Shown one piece after another: positions 1-9,084 of a DNA stretch of 64,000 bases; within the stretch, counting starts at the first letter, position 1, and each line of letters begins with the position of its first letter. This DNA comes from Micromonospora sp. HNM0581 (GTDB lineage Bacteria; Actinomycetota; Actinomycetes; Mycobacteriales; Micromonosporaceae), in the NCBI RefSeq assembly GCF_012726175.1, contig NZ_JAASAD010000018.1, positions 1 through 64,000 on the forward strand. Direction: 5' to 3'. The position numbers and the translations under genes were made by a program. The notes under the pieces are model-generated. The model did not search any database. It had not been told where the DNA came from and was given only the letters and a program-made list of their open reading frames with translations.

Positions 1-2037
1 GCCGACGGCAGGCGGGCGGGCCGGCGGCGCGCGGCCGAGCCGGAGGAGCAACGACCTGCGGCGCCGCTGGCCGGTGGCGCGCCGCCGGTCCCGGGCGTGA
101 CGTCTGGCCCTCCGGCCGCCGGCCCTGCACGCGCACCAGCTGTCGGGCGTGGCGAGTCAGGCGCGCCGACCACCGGGCAGGATCGCCGGATCGCACCCGC
201 CGGGCAGGACCGCCGGATCGCATCCGGCCAGGCCGGGCCGGATGCTGCCACCGCCGCGGCGTCGGCTCGCCGACCGGCCCCCGAGCAGCCGCCGTTCGGT
301 CGTCGGCCTGCGGACGGGCCGGCCGAGCCGTTCCGGGGACGCCGCGCGGACGACGCCGACGACGCACCGGTCCGGGCGCGGCGCGTAGCCGACGAGGAGC
401 CTTCCGGTAGGCATTCGGTGGCGGGTCCCGGGATGGAGATGCCAGCTGGTGGGGGTCGGCCCGGCGAGGGTCGAGCCGGTCGACCGGAGCGACCGTCGGA
501 CTGGCTCCGGCAGGCGGGGCGACCGCACCACACCGACCCGGCACTGCCGACGATCAACAAGCGGCCCCCGTCCGATCGCGTGATCGGCACCCCTTCCGGT
601 GGTACGCCGACGGTCGGTGACCGCCATGGCGTGGCGGCCGACGGCCAGCCAGGTCGGCCGAACGCGGGTGCCGTACCGCCCGATGGGCGCCGTGTCGAGC
701 CGGGGCAGGCCCGTCCGGTAGCTGGGCCTGCCCGCCGTGCCGACGGGCCACCGGCCGGACGGGGCCGCTCCACGCCGCCGGCCGGTGCTGCCCCGGGTCC
801 GGAGGGACCCGAGTCGATCGCGCGGGCCGGCCTCCCGCCCCGGAGCGGCGCCCCCGCCCCCCCGCCCCCCCGGCCGGCCGGCTCACCGCGTGGTGCGGCG
901 CGTCCGGACGGCCCAGCTGGTGGGCCGCCGCGGGATGCGGCGCGTCCGGACGGTCCGCCCATGGGCCCGACCCGGGGGATGGCCCGGCCGGAGGCGACTG
1001 CCGGGCGCCCGAGTGGGCCGCCGCCCGGCCCCGCCCGGGGCGCGGCGCGGCCCGAGGCTGTTCCTCCTGGCGTAGGACCCGCTGACCCCGGCCGGGGCAT
1101 CGCCGCCGGACCTACCGGTTCGCCGGTGACGGCTCGGGCCGGTGCTCCGGTGCATCCTGAGGACCGGCCCGCTGGCCGGGCCACGCCGCCGCACCGGAAC
1201 CCGGTGCGTCCTGACCCAGGGACACCGCCGGTGCCCCCGACACGGGGCGGTGAGGTTCCGGCAGTGGCCCGTGCTGCGGCTGTCGTGACACCGGCGGACC
1301 CGGCGGCCCGCCCCGGCGTGGCGCCGGTGGTCCGGCGGGCCGACGCGCCGGGTCCCGCAGGTGTCGATCGGCCAGAGGACGAGCCGGCGGGTGACGGTGG
1401 TGAACCGCGTCGACAGGGTTCGCCACGGCTACGCGCTGCCGTCCTGGTGCTCGCCAGTGTTCTGCTGCTCGGTGTCCTGCCAGCGTTCTTCGGTCTCCGG
1501 ACCATGGACCAGGACCCGGTCTTCGCCTCGCTCGACGAGCTGGACGTGCCGTCCTGGGCGGTCACCGAACCGGTCGACGACGTCAGCGGTAGCCCCTGGT
1601 GCCTGCTGGACTGCCGGTTGCGGGAACGCACCACGACCTCCGAGCGGCCACCCGAGGAGACAACGCAGGCGTACGAGGCCGCGCTGATCGGCGACGGTTG
1701 GCAACGGTGGACGCCCAACTACTGCCCGGAGCAGGAGGAGAAGGGCAGCTACACCTGCTGGCGGCGAGACGAGCTCACCCTCGACCTCTGGGTACGGGAA
1801 CGGACCTGCGTGCCGCCACCAGTCGACGGGGAACCGGCGGTGGTGCCGATTCCCGACCCGTCCACAGCGGCGCAGGAGTGCCCCGGGTCGTTGGTGTCGG
1901 TGAAGGTTCGTAACGCGATCGACGACGAGCGGACCCGGCCGCAGCCGAGCACCGATCCGTCCCTGACCGGTGAGGATCCTTTCCCGACGCTCTCCGAGGA
2001 CCCGTTGGGTGAGCTGACTCCCTCCCCACCGTCCTGA
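1..2037 (+). CDS. Proline-rich single-pass membrane protein, 5' end outside window
   Basis: The frame is open from the first base, so the gene starts upstream of the window; a GTG at base 97 is only an internal codon. Roughly 475 residues of Pro/Ala/Gly/Arg-rich low-complexity sequence come first, with short internal repeats such as GQDRRIA (twice) and AARPDGP (twice). A hydrophobic segment near base 1426-1500 (AAVLVLASVLLLGVLPAFFG) is followed by a compact C-terminal domain of about 180 residues. That domain contains six cysteines (CLLDC, YCPE, TCWRR, RTCVP, ECPG) and should face the outside, probably disulfide-bonded. I do not recognise the C-terminal fold. The likely topology is a disordered cytoplasmic region, one membrane span, then an extracytoplasmic domain. 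It carries C5-G-C7-G-C7 runs near base 851-871. Confidence 0.75.
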   Translation, partial: ADGRRAGRRRAAEPEEQRPAAPLAGGAPPVPGVTSGPPAAGPARAPAVGRGESGAPTTGQDRRIAPAGQDRRIASGQAGPDAATAAASARRPAPEQPPFGRRPADGPAEPFRGRRADDADDAPVRARRVADEEPSGRHSVAGPGMEMPAGGGRPGEGRAGRPERPSDWLRQAGRPHHTDPALPTINKRPPSDRVIGTPSGGTPTVGDRHGVAADGQPGRPNAGAVPPDGRRVEPGQARPVAGPARRADGPPAGRGRSTPPAGAAPGPEGPESIARAGLPPRSGAPAPPPPRPAGSPRGAARPDGPAGGPPRDAARPDGPPMGPTRGMARPEATAGRPSGPPPGPARGAARPEAVPPGVGPADPGRGIAAGPTGSPVTARAGAPVHPEDRPAGRATPPHRNPVRPDPGTPPVPPTRGGEVPAVARAAAVVTPADPAARPGVAPVVRRADAPGPAGVDRPEDEPAGDGGEPRRQGSPRLRAAVLVLASVLLLGVLPAFFGLRTMDQDPVFASLDELDVPSWAVTEPVDDVSGSPWCLLDCRLRERTTTSERPPEETTQAYEAALIGDGWQRWTPNYCPEQEEKGSYTCWRRDELTLDLWVRERTCVPPPVDGEPAVVPIPDPSTAAQECPGSLVSVKVRNAIDDERTRPQPSTDPSLTGEDPFPTLSEDPLGELTPSPPS

Positions 2038-2171
2038 GCCGATCGTCATCACGGACGGTAGGGTCAGGTGCTGGTGGTGACCGGTCTCGACCGGTCACTC
2101 GACGTTGACGTGGGCGAGACGGTCGCGGCTCGGGGATCATCGGCCCGAGACCCTGTTTGAGGAGGACTGGC

Positions 2172-2633
2172 GTGGGCTTTTTGGAGGTCGCGGCACTGAT
2201 CGCGGCGATTGCGTTTGCGATGCTGGTGCTGATCCTGACGCTGCCCATCCTGCGGTTGCGGCACACCGTGGACGCCACGACCCGCATGATCAACGACTTG
2301 AACGACCGGACCGGTCCCCTGCTCGGCGATGTCAACACGACGGTCCGCAACGTCAACGTGACGTTGGAGCAGGTGCAGACCTCGATCGACGGGGTGAATC
2401 TTCAGCTGGCCAAGGTCGACACCATGACCGGGCACGCGCAGAACATCAGCGCCAACGTCGCCAACCTTGTCACCGTGGTCTCCGCTGCCGCGGCCAACCC
2501 GTTGGTCAAGGTGGCCGCCTTCGGCTACGGCGTACGCAAGGCCGCCGCGACCCGCCGTAACGCCGAGACCGAGCGCGAGGTACGGGACACCATCAAGGCT
2601 CAGCGGCGCGCCGCCCGGCGCGGGAACCGCTGA
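2172..2633 (+). CDS. DUF948-type small membrane protein
   Basis: The protein has 153 residues with one N-terminal membrane span (FLEVAALIAAIAFAMLVLIL) followed by a long amphipathic, coiled-coil-like region rich in Asn/Val/Asp (TVRNVNVTLEQVQTSIDGVN). This is the DUF948 pattern. The C-terminus is very basic (RRAARRGNR). The GTG at 2172 is preferred because AGGAGG lies about 7 bases before it; a TTG 15 bases upstream overlaps that Shine-Dalgarno. It sits directly before another one-span protein and alaS, a conserved actinobacterial arrangement. No enzymatic function can be assigned; a membrane-organising role is inference. Confidence 0.85.
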   Translation: MGFLEVAALIAAIAFAMLVLILTLPILRLRHTVDATTRMINDLNDRTGPLLGDVNTTVRNVNVTLEQVQTSIDGVNLQLAKVDTMTGHAQNISANVANLVTVVSAAAANPLVKVAAFGYGVRKAAATRRNAETEREVRDTIKAQRRAARRGNR

Positions 2634-2658
2634 CCGGCGGGCTTCGGGAGGTACGGGC

Positions 2659-2964
2659 ATGAGGCGCCTTTTCTGGCTGGGTATCGGTGTGGCCGTCGGT
2701 GTGGTGGTGGTGCGCAAGGCGACCCGCGCCGCCCACGCGTACACCCCTGCCGGTATCGCCGACAACCTGTCGCAATCCGCTGGCGGGCTCGTCGAGGAAC
2801 TGCGTAGCTTCGTGGCGGACGTACGCGCCGGGATGGCCGAGCGGGAGCACGAGATTCACGCGGCGTTCGCCCAGGGTGAGGCGTTCGACGACCAGTTCGC
2901 CGAGCTGCGGGACGACCCGCGGATCGGTGACCGAAAGATCTTTCCGGAGGAACACCAGCGATGA
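2659..2964 (+). CDS. Small one-span membrane protein upstream of alaS (DUF6167-like)
   Basis: This 101-residue protein begins with a short hydrophobic anchor (FWLGIGVAVGVVVV) and continues as a charged, mostly helical cytoplasmic tail. GGGAGG lies just upstream of the ATG. Its stop overlaps the alaS start by four bases (ATGA), so it is translationally coupled to alaS. I believe it belongs to the DUF6167 family that accompanies DUF948 proteins next to alaS in actinomycetes. That family name is from memory; the function is unknown. Confidence 0.8.
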   Translation: MRRLFWLGIGVAVGVVVVRKATRAAHAYTPAGIADNLSQSAGGLVEELRSFVADVRAGMAEREHEIHAAFAQGEAFDDQFAELRDDPRIGDRKIFPEEHQR

Positions 2965-5639
2965 AGACGGCGGAGATCAAGCGGCGTTATCTCGCCCATT
3001 TCGCGGCGAACGGTCACACCGTGGTGCCGTCCGCTCCGCTGCCCGCCATCAGCGATCCGAACCTGCTGTTCGTCAACGCCGGCATGGTGCAGTTCGTTCC
3101 CTACTTCCTCGGCCAGCAGACACCGCCGTACCAGCGTGCGGTCAGTGTGCAGAAGTGCATCCGTACGCCGGACATCGACGAGGTCGGCAAGACCAGCCGG
3201 CACGGCACCTTCTTCCAGATGAACGGGAACTTCTCGTTCGGCGACTACTTCAAGGCCGGCGCGATCCCGCTCGCCTGGGAGTTGGCCACCAAGTCGGTCG
3301 AGGCCGGTGGGTTCGGGTTGGACCCGGAGCGGATCTGGGCGACGGTCTACCTGGACGACGACGAGGCGTACGAGATCTGGCGTCGCACCGGGGTGCCCGA
3401 CGAGCGCATCGTCCGGCGGGGCAAGAAGGACAACTTCTGGTCCATGGGCATCCCGGGCCCGGCGGGGCCGTGTTCGGAGCTGTACTACGACCGGGGTCCG
3501 GCCTACGGCACCGAGGGCGGCCCGGAGGTCGACGAGGACCGGTACCTGGAGTTCTGGAACCTCGTCTTCATGCAGTACGAGATCGCGGACGTGACGAGCA
3601 AGGAGCAGTTCCGGATCGTCGGTGAGCTGCCGAAGAAGAACATCGACACCGGCATGGGCCTGGAACGGATGGCCTCCATCCTGCAGGGCGTCGACAACCT
3701 GTACGAGATCGACGAGGTTCGCCCGATCCTGGACCGGGCGGCGGAGCTGACCGGTAAGCGGTACGGCGCACACTCGGGGCAGGCCGCGAACCAGTCCCAC
3801 CCGGACGACGTACGGCTGCGGGTGATCGCCGACCACGTGCGGACCGCGCTGATGCTCATCGGTGACGGGGTGACCCCGTCCAACGAGGGTCGCGGGTACG
3901 TGCTGCGGCGGATCATGCGGCGGGCGATCCGGTCGGTGCGGCTGCTCGGCTGGCAGGAGCGGGCGCTGCCGGAGCTGCTGCCGGTGGCCCGGGACTGCAT
4001 GGCGCCGTCGTACCCGGAACTGGCGGCGGACTTCGACCGGATCTCGGCGTACGCGTACGCCGAGGAGGATGCGTTCCTGGCCACGTTGCGGGCCGGCACG
4101 ACGATCCTGGACACCGCGATCACGCAGACCCGCGGCGCCGGGGGTGGCGCGCTGTCGGGGGAGCAGGCGTTCCAGCTGCACGACACGTACGGCTTCCCGA
4201 TCGACCTGACCCTGGAGATCGCCGCCGAGCAGGGGCTCACCGTCGACCAGGATGGCTTCCGTCGGCTGATGGCCGACCAGCGGGCCCGCGCCAAGGCCGA
4301 CGCGCAGGCCCGCAAGACCGGCCACACCGACCTGTCGGCGTACCGGTCGGTGCTCGACTCGGGTGGTCCGGTGACCTTCACCGGCTACACGGAGGTGTCC
4401 CGTGAGTCGACGGTCCGCGCGGTGCTCGGCACCGACGGCCCCCGCGCGGCGGCGGTCGAGGGCGACACGATCGAGCTGGTTCTCGACACCACCCCGTTCT
4501 ACGCCGAGGGCGGCGGTCAGCAGCCCGACCTGGGCATGATCACCGTGGGTGGCGGTCAGGTCGAGGTCCTCGACGTGCAGCAGCCGGTGCCGGGGCTGAT
4601 CGTGCACCGGGCCCGGGTGCTGCGGGGTGAGGTACGCGCCGGGGAGGCCGGGTACGCCGAAATCGACACCAGCCGGCGGCGGGCGATCTCCCGCTCGCAC
4701 ACCGCCACGCACCTGGTGCACCAGACGATGCGTAACTTTCTCGGCGAATCCGCCACCCAGGCCGGTTCGCTGAACGCCCCCGGTCGACTGCGTTTCGACT
4801 TCAACACCGCCACCGGGGTCGCCCCGAGTGTGCTGCACGACGTCGAGCAGCAGATCAACGAGGTGTTGCTGGCCGACCTGGAGGTGCACGCCTTCATCAC
4901 TTCCCAGGAGGAGGCCCGGCGGATCGGCGCGATGGCGCTGTTCGGCGAGAAGTACGGCGACCAGGTCCGGGTGGTCGAGGTCGGCGACTACGCCCGCGAG
5001 CTGTGCGGTGGCACCCACGTGGCCCGCTCCGGTCAGCTCGGGCTTGTGAAGATCCTCTCTGAGTCGTCGATCGGGTCGGGTGTCCGCCGGGTCGAGGCGC
5101 TCGTCGGGATCGACGCGTTCAACTTCCTGGCCCGTGAGCATCTGCTGGTGTCCCGCCTCGCCGAGCTGTACCGCGTCCCCGCCGATCAGGTCGCCGACCG
5201 GGTCGAGCAGACGGTCACCCAGTTGCGCGACGCGGAGAAGGAGCTGGAGAAGCTGCGGGCACAGCTGGTGCTCGGTGGTGCGGCGGCGCTCGCCGCCCAG
5301 GCCAGAGACGTACGCGGGGTCGCCTATGTGGGCACCGAGGCGCCCGACGGGGCGGCCGGCAACGACGTGCGTACCCTCGCGCTGGAGATCCGGGGCCGCA
5401 TCGACGCCTCCCGGCCGGGTGTGGTCGCGGTGGCCGCCCGGGCCAACGGCAAGGCGTCGCTCGTGGTGGCGGTCAACCCGGCCGCGCGTAGTCGGGGGAT
5501 CGCCGCGAACGATCTGGTGAAGGCGGCGTTCTCCGGCCGTGGCGGTGGAAGCCCCGAGCTGGCGCAGGGTGGCGGGCTGCCCGAGTCGGAGGTGCCTCGA
5601 CTGTTGCTGACGGTCGAGCAGTCGATCAGCGACGCGTGA
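2961..5639 (+). CDS. alaS: Alanine--tRNA ligase
   Basis: AlaRS charges tRNA-Ala with alanine in the cytoplasm and edits mis-acylated tRNA. The 892-residue length fits the full family architecture: N-terminal class II catalytic core (residues about 1-350, with RYLAHFAANGHTVVPSAPL and NAGMVQFVPYFLG), tRNA-recognition domain, editing domain with the zinc-type motif HTATH (residues 580-584) and CGGTH (C682), then the C-Ala domain ending in GGGSPELAQGGGLPES. The ATG overlaps the preceding small gene by four bases. An 11-bp stem-loop follows 16 bases after the stop. Nothing is missing. Confidence 0.98.
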   Translation: MKTAEIKRRYLAHFAANGHTVVPSAPLPAISDPNLLFVNAGMVQFVPYFLGQQTPPYQRAVSVQKCIRTPDIDEVGKTSRHGTFFQMNGNFSFGDYFKAGAIPLAWELATKSVEAGGFGLDPERIWATVYLDDDEAYEIWRRTGVPDERIVRRGKKDNFWSMGIPGPAGPCSELYYDRGPAYGTEGGPEVDEDRYLEFWNLVFMQYEIADVTSKEQFRIVGELPKKNIDTGMGLERMASILQGVDNLYEIDEVRPILDRAAELTGKRYGAHSGQAANQSHPDDVRLRVIADHVRTALMLIGDGVTPSNEGRGYVLRRIMRRAIRSVRLLGWQERALPELLPVARDCMAPSYPELAADFDRISAYAYAEEDAFLATLRAGTTILDTAITQTRGAGGGALSGEQAFQLHDTYGFPIDLTLEIAAEQGLTVDQDGFRRLMADQRARAKADAQARKTGHTDLSAYRSVLDSGGPVTFTGYTEVSRESTVRAVLGTDGPRAAAVEGDTIELVLDTTPFYAEGGGQQPDLGMITVGGGQVEVLDVQQPVPGLIVHRARVLRGEVRAGEAGYAEIDTSRRRAISRSHTATHLVHQTMRNFLGESATQAGSLNAPGRLRFDFNTATGVAPSVLHDVEQQINEVLLADLEVHAFITSQEEARRIGAMALFGEKYGDQVRVVEVGDYARELCGGTHVARSGQLGLVKILSESSIGSGVRRVEALVGIDAFNFLAREHLLVSRLAELYRVPADQVADRVEQTVTQLRDAEKELEKLRAQLVLGGAAALAAQARDVRGVAYVGTEAPDGAAGNDVRTLALEIRGRIDASRPGVVAVAARANGKASLVVAVNPAARSRGIAANDLVKAAFSGRGGGSPELAQGGGLPESEVPRLLLTVEQSISDA

Positions 5640-5654
5640 ACCAGCGACATGGTG

Positions 5655-5687
5655 GGTCAGGGCGGGCCGAGCCGGTCCGCCCTGACC
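5655..5687. terminator. Stem-loop after alaS
   Basis: GGTCAGGGCGG and CCGCCCTGACC form a perfect 11-bp stem around an 11-base loop, 16 bases after the alaS stop. There is no U-tract, only AATCTT, which is common for high-GC terminators. Its position argues against the ATG at 5649 as the ruvX start, because that would put the hairpin inside the coding region. Confidence 0.6.
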
Positions 5688-5711
5688 AATCTTGCGGAAA
5701 GGTCACCTACG

Positions 5712-6173
5712 GTGAGTGAGGCATCTCGAGGCGTGCGGCTGGGGGTGGACGTGGGCCAGGTGCGGATCGGGGTTGCCCGGTCAGACTTCCACGGTGTCCT
5801 CGCCACCCCGTTGGTGACCATCGCGCGGCAGCAGATTCCCAGCTCAGAGGCAATCCCGACGGACATTTCCGAGCTCGTCGCGCTGATCGCCGAACATGAG
5901 GCCGTCGAGGTGGTGGTCGGCCTTCCGGTGAATCTTGCCGGTCGACATGGCCCGGCGGCGGAGCACGTCAAGGCGTACGCTCGACAACTGGCCGATGTGA
6001 TTACACCTGTCCCGGTGACGCTCACCGACGAGAGGATGTCCACGGTCGTGGCGAGTCGTAGGCTTGCCGAGCGCGGTGTCCGGGGGAAAAAGCAAAGGGC
6101 GGTGGTCGATCAGGCCGCCGCGGTGGAGATTCTGCAGAGCTGGCTGGATGCGCAGCGGAGGCGGACGCAATGA
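5712..6173 (+). CDS. ruvX: Holliday junction resolvase-like / pre-16S rRNA nuclease RuvX (YqgF)
   Basis: YqgF-family RNase H-fold nucleases mature the 16S rRNA 5' end and have been annotated as putative Holliday junction resolvases. The 153-residue protein has the N-terminal motif LGVDVGQVRIGVARSD with the first acidic residue (D13), VVVGLPVNLAGRHGPAA, LTDERMST with the second acidic pair, and the C-terminal DQAAAVEILQSWLD. GTG at 5712 is chosen over ATG 5649 because GGAAAGG precedes it and the upstream start lies before the alaS hairpin. Its stop overlaps the mltG start, so the two are co-translated. Confidence 0.93.
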   Translation: MSEASRGVRLGVDVGQVRIGVARSDFHGVLATPLVTIARQQIPSSEAIPTDISELVALIAEHEAVEVVVGLPVNLAGRHGPAAEHVKAYARQLADVITPVPVTLTDERMSTVVASRRLAERGVRGKKQRAVVDQAAAVEILQSWLDAQRRRTQ

Positions 6174-7366
6174 TGGACGATCTGGACCTCGGGTTCGACG
6201 AGCAGGAGCGGGGGGACAAGGGCAAGCACCGCCGGGGCCGCCGCAAGGGCAGCGGGTCCGGTGGCGGGCGGGGCAAGACCGTCCTGGCTCTCCTGCTGGC
6301 TGTGGTGCTGCTCGGCGGCATCGGCGGGGCCGCCTTCTACGGCTTCGACCGGATCCAGAACTACCTGGTCACCCCGGACTATGAGGGCGGCGGCACCGAG
6401 GAGGTGACTGTCCAGATCCCGCAGGGCGCGTTCCTCGCCGACATGGCTGTGGCCCTCTACGACGCCGGTGTGGTCAAGAGCACCAAGGCGTTCATCGAGG
6501 CGGCCGACGAGAACTCCCGCAGCCGCAACATCCAGCCCGGCACGTACCAGCTGCGTAAGCAGATGAGCGGTGAGCTGGCCCTCGCCGCGATGCTCGATCC
6601 GCAGAACCGGGTGGTCAACGGGCTCACCATTCCTGAGGGGCGCACAGCGAAGGGGATCTTCAAGCTGCTCAGCGAGCACACCGAGATCCCGGTGGAGGAG
6701 TTCGAAGCCGCCGCGAAGGACCCGGAGAAGCTGGGCGTCCCAGACTGGTGGTTCGAGCGTACGGACGGCGTGAAGCCGAAGAAGTCGATCGAGGGTTTCC
6801 TCTTCCCGGACACGTACGAGATCCCGCCGGACGCTACCGCCGAGGTCATCCTGGGGCAGATGGTCGATCACTTCTTGACCGTCACCGGTGAGATGGAGTT
6901 CGCCGACCGGGTGCAGGAGGAACGCGGCGGCATCAGCCCGTACGAGGCGCTGATCGTGGCGTCGCTGGCCCAGGCTGAGGCCGGCACCAAGACGGATCTC
7001 GGCAAGGTCGCCCGGGTCGCCTACAACCGGGTGTACCGGGGCAATTTCGACTGCGGCTGCCTGGAGATGGACGTCACCGTCAACTACTACCTGGAGTTGA
7101 CCGGGCAGAAGACGAAGACGTCCGGCCAGATGACCCAGAGCGACCTCGACAACCCGGACAATCCGTACAACCGCAAGCTGCGGGGCATGATCCCCACCCC
7201 GATCAACAACCCTGGCAAGGAAGCCCTTGAGGGGGCGATGGATCCGCCGGTCGGCGACTGGCTCTTCTTCGTGGCCGTCGACAAGGAGGGCAATTCCGCC
7301 TTCGCGGAGACGTACGAGGACCACCTGAAGAACGAGGCCAAAGCCCGCGAGGCCGGCATCATCTGA
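6170..7366 (+). CDS. mltG: Endolytic murein transglycosylase MltG (YceG family)
   Basis: MltG cleaves nascent peptidoglycan strands at the membrane and is thought to set glycan length. The 398-residue protein has a basic, Gly/Arg-rich cytoplasmic head, one membrane span at residues 37-59 (TVLALLLAVVLLGGIGGAAF), a LysM-like region (VQIPQGAFLADMAVAL) and the YceG catalytic domain. The catalytic glutamate is E270 in VASLAQAEAG, followed by KVARVAYNRV and the C-terminal IPTPINNPG motif typical of the family. The start overlaps the ruvX stop (ATGATGG). Confidence 0.95.
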   Translation: MMDDLDLGFDEQERGDKGKHRRGRRKGSGSGGGRGKTVLALLLAVVLLGGIGGAAFYGFDRIQNYLVTPDYEGGGTEEVTVQIPQGAFLADMAVALYDAGVVKSTKAFIEAADENSRSRNIQPGTYQLRKQMSGELALAAMLDPQNRVVNGLTIPEGRTAKGIFKLLSEHTEIPVEEFEAAAKDPEKLGVPDWWFERTDGVKPKKSIEGFLFPDTYEIPPDATAEVILGQMVDHFLTVTGEMEFADRVQEERGGISPYEALIVASLAQAEAGTKTDLGKVARVAYNRVYRGNFDCGCLEMDVTVNYYLELTGQKTKTSGQMTQSDLDNPDNPYNRKLRGMIPTPINNPGKEALEGAMDPPVGDWLFFVAVDKEGNSAFAETYEDHLKNEAKAREAGII

Positions 7367-7402
7367 CCTGCCGTTCGTCTGCGTGGGGTGAAGGAAACGC
7401 CA

Positions 7403-8248
7403 GTGGTCGTGTCGGAGCGCAGGGCGGCGGTGTTGGGTAAGCCGATCGCCCACTCGCTCTCCCCGGTGATCCACAACGCCGGCTACGTCGCCGCCGGGCT
7501 CACCGGATGGTCGTACACCCGGATCGAGTGCGCGGCGGCGGAGCTGCCGGCCCTGGTCGCCGGCCTGGGCCCGGAGTGGGCCGGGCTGTCGGTGACCATG
7601 CCGGGCAAGGAGGCGGCGCTCACGGTGGCCGCGGAGGTTTCCCCGGTCGCTGTCGCCGTGGGTGCGGCCAACACGTTGGTACGCCGCCCCGACGGCTCCT
7701 GGTACGCCGACAACACCGACGTCACCGGCATAGTCGAGGTGCTGACGGAGGCGGGCGTACGCCCCGGTGCCAACGTCGCCCTGCTCGGTGCAGGCGGCAC
7801 CGCGAGGGCAGCGTTGGCGGCGGCGGCCCAGCTGGGTGCCGGCACAGTCACAGTGATCGCGCGCCGCCCGGCAGCGGTCGCCGACCTGGAGCCGGTGGCG
7901 GCCGTACTCGGGGTCGCGATGAGCAGCGCAGCGTGGCCCGGGACGCCACACGCACAGGTGTCCGCGCTGACCGGCGTCGATGTGCTGATCTCCACCGTGC
8001 CGAAGGGGGCCGCCGACGAGTTCGTCGGCCTTCTGCCCTGGCAAGCCGCCACGGTGGTCTTCGACGCGCTCTACGACCCGTGGCCGACCCCGCTGGCAGC
8101 AGCCGCCGGAGCCGCCGGCTGCCGGATCGTCTCCGGTCTCGACCTGTTGCTTGCTCAGGCGATCGGCCAGTTCGAGCAGTTCACCGGAGTGCCCGCCCCC
8201 CGCCCGGCGATGGCCGCCGCTCTCAGCGCCGCCCGCAGCTTCCCCTGA
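7403..8248 (+). CDS. aroE: Shikimate dehydrogenase
   Basis: AroE reduces 3-dehydroshikimate to shikimate with NADPH in chorismate synthesis. The N-terminal substrate domain shows GKPIAHSLSPVIHNAGY and SVTMPGKEAAL, in which K69 is the catalytic lysine. The Rossmann half shows ALLGAGGTARAAL and the end has GLDLLLAQAIGQFEQFTG. GTG 7403 is preferred over GTG 7388 because GAAGGAA lies 6 bases before it; length is then 281 residues. The other aro genes of the window lie at 24-25.7 kb and 36.4-37.9 kb, so aroE is separated from aroC by the regulatory and exopolysaccharide loci. Confidence 0.95.
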   Translation: MVVSERRAAVLGKPIAHSLSPVIHNAGYVAAGLTGWSYTRIECAAAELPALVAGLGPEWAGLSVTMPGKEAALTVAAEVSPVAVAVGAANTLVRRPDGSWYADNTDVTGIVEVLTEAGVRPGANVALLGAGGTARAALAAAAQLGAGTVTVIARRPAAVADLEPVAAVLGVAMSSAAWPGTPHAQVSALTGVDVLISTVPKGAADEFVGLLPWQAATVVFDALYDPWPTPLAAAAGAAGCRIVSGLDLLLAQAIGQFEQFTGVPAPRPAMAAALSAARSFP

Positions 8249-8302
8249 TCCTTCTGGGCTGCCAAGCCGCCGCTTCGTCCTACCGTGCTGCCGCTGCGGG
8301 CG

Positions 8303-8662
8303 TCAGGGGTTTCTGCGTCGGTGTTGCCAGGCGGCGTGGTGGGTCCACGCCATGAAGCGGGTGAACAGTGTTGCGGGTGTCGGGCCATCGTGGGGGTTGA
8401 GGCGGTAAAGGTCGCGCATAGCTTCGTACATGAGGCCGGCGAGGTAGATGGACAGGCCGGGCAGGTTGCCGTCGTACTCGACATGGAGTAGCAGTCGGGC
8501 TTGCCCGCACGGCCAGGGCTGCCCGTCGGCACGGCAGCACCACATCGGCCGCAACGGGGTGTGTGGTACTTCGGTGTCGCGGGCGGTGGGGCGCTGCGGA
8601 AGTGGACCGTGTGCGGGTGCGAACAGCCGGGTGGTGATCGCGTCCGAGCCGTCTGAGGTCAC
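8303..8662 (-). CDS. Small conserved actinobacterial protein, often annotated 'flavin reductase'
   Basis: This 119-residue protein has a conserved core: PMWCCRADGQPWPCGQAR, then a helical part (YDGNLPGLSIYLAGLMYEAM) and LYRLNPHDGP..LFTRFMAWT. The WC..DG.PWPC cysteines could bind a metal. Proteins of this type sit beside XRE regulators in Micromonospora and are commonly labelled flavin reductase, but I see no flavin or NAD(P)H motif, so that label is doubtful. The GTG start overlaps the stop of the upstream minus-strand gene by four bases (GTGA), which decides the start. It is convergent with aroE, with 54 bases between them. Confidence 0.75.
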   Translation of the reverse strand: MTSDGSDAITTRLFAPAHGPLPQRPTARDTEVPHTPLRPMWCCRADGQPWPCGQARLLLHVEYDGNLPGLSIYLAGLMYEAMRDLYRLNPHDGPTPATLFTRFMAWTHHAAWQHRRRNP

Positions 8663-9060
8663 CACCGGCCTCCGTTGGCCCGCCATTGCTGCCCCGGAGT
8701 CAACCAGCCGGGACGTCCCGGGCGCGGCATCGGCAACGGCCTGGTGGGTTCCCGCATCCACTCGGGCAGGTGCGTACCGCGCCGACGCTGCGGCAATCCT
8801 GGCCCACGGTGGCCGGTCGGCAGCTCTGGGCAGGTGTGACTTGTCGACCGCTGGTGCCGCAGCCTCTGGTCGCGTTGGCCCTCCGGCATCGTGAGATCGG
8901 CCGGCGGCAGCGCTCGGGATGGGGGTTGCGCTTGTGATGGATGGGGCGTGAATGGTGAGTAGGGCGCCAGTGGCGGTTGGGACGGCGGTGGCGGAGCCGG
9001 AGCGGGGTGCACCGGTAGGACCGTCGTAGGGCACGAATGCCAGAGATTACGGGTACGCAC
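8659..9060 (-). CDS. Small Pro/Arg-rich protein of unknown function, first gene of two-gene operon
   Basis: The 133-residue product is low-complexity in its N-terminal half and ends in a conserved-looking tail (RPGWLTPGQQWRANGGRW) that I associate with small proteins next to XRE/'flavin reductase' loci in Micromonosporaceae. The GTG start has GGAGG five to six bases before it. The stop overlaps the next gene by GTGA, supporting translational coupling. It is divergent from the XRE regulator. An overlapping ATG two bases upstream in another frame would give a much less protein-like product. Function unknown. Confidence 0.55.
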   Translation of the reverse strand: MRTRNLWHSCPTTVLPVHPAPAPPPPSQPPLAPYSPFTPHPSQAQPPSRALPPADLTMPEGQRDQRLRHQRSTSHTCPELPTGHRGPGLPQRRRGTHLPEWMREPTRPLPMPRPGRPGWLTPGQQWRANGGRW

Positions 9061-9084
9061 ATCGGCCTCCGATCAACGTGGGAA

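Noticed and set aside
5649..5711. ATG 5649 as the ruvX start
   Set aside because: The added 21 residues are not in the family, the ATG has no Shine-Dalgarno, and an 11-bp terminator-like hairpin lies between it and GTG 5712.
8700..9062. A minus-strand frame beginning ATG TGC two bases before the GTG of the 133-residue gene
   Set aside because: The product is Cys/Arg-rich without any pattern, and its stop is not coupled to the next gene, unlike the GTG frame with its GTGA overlap.
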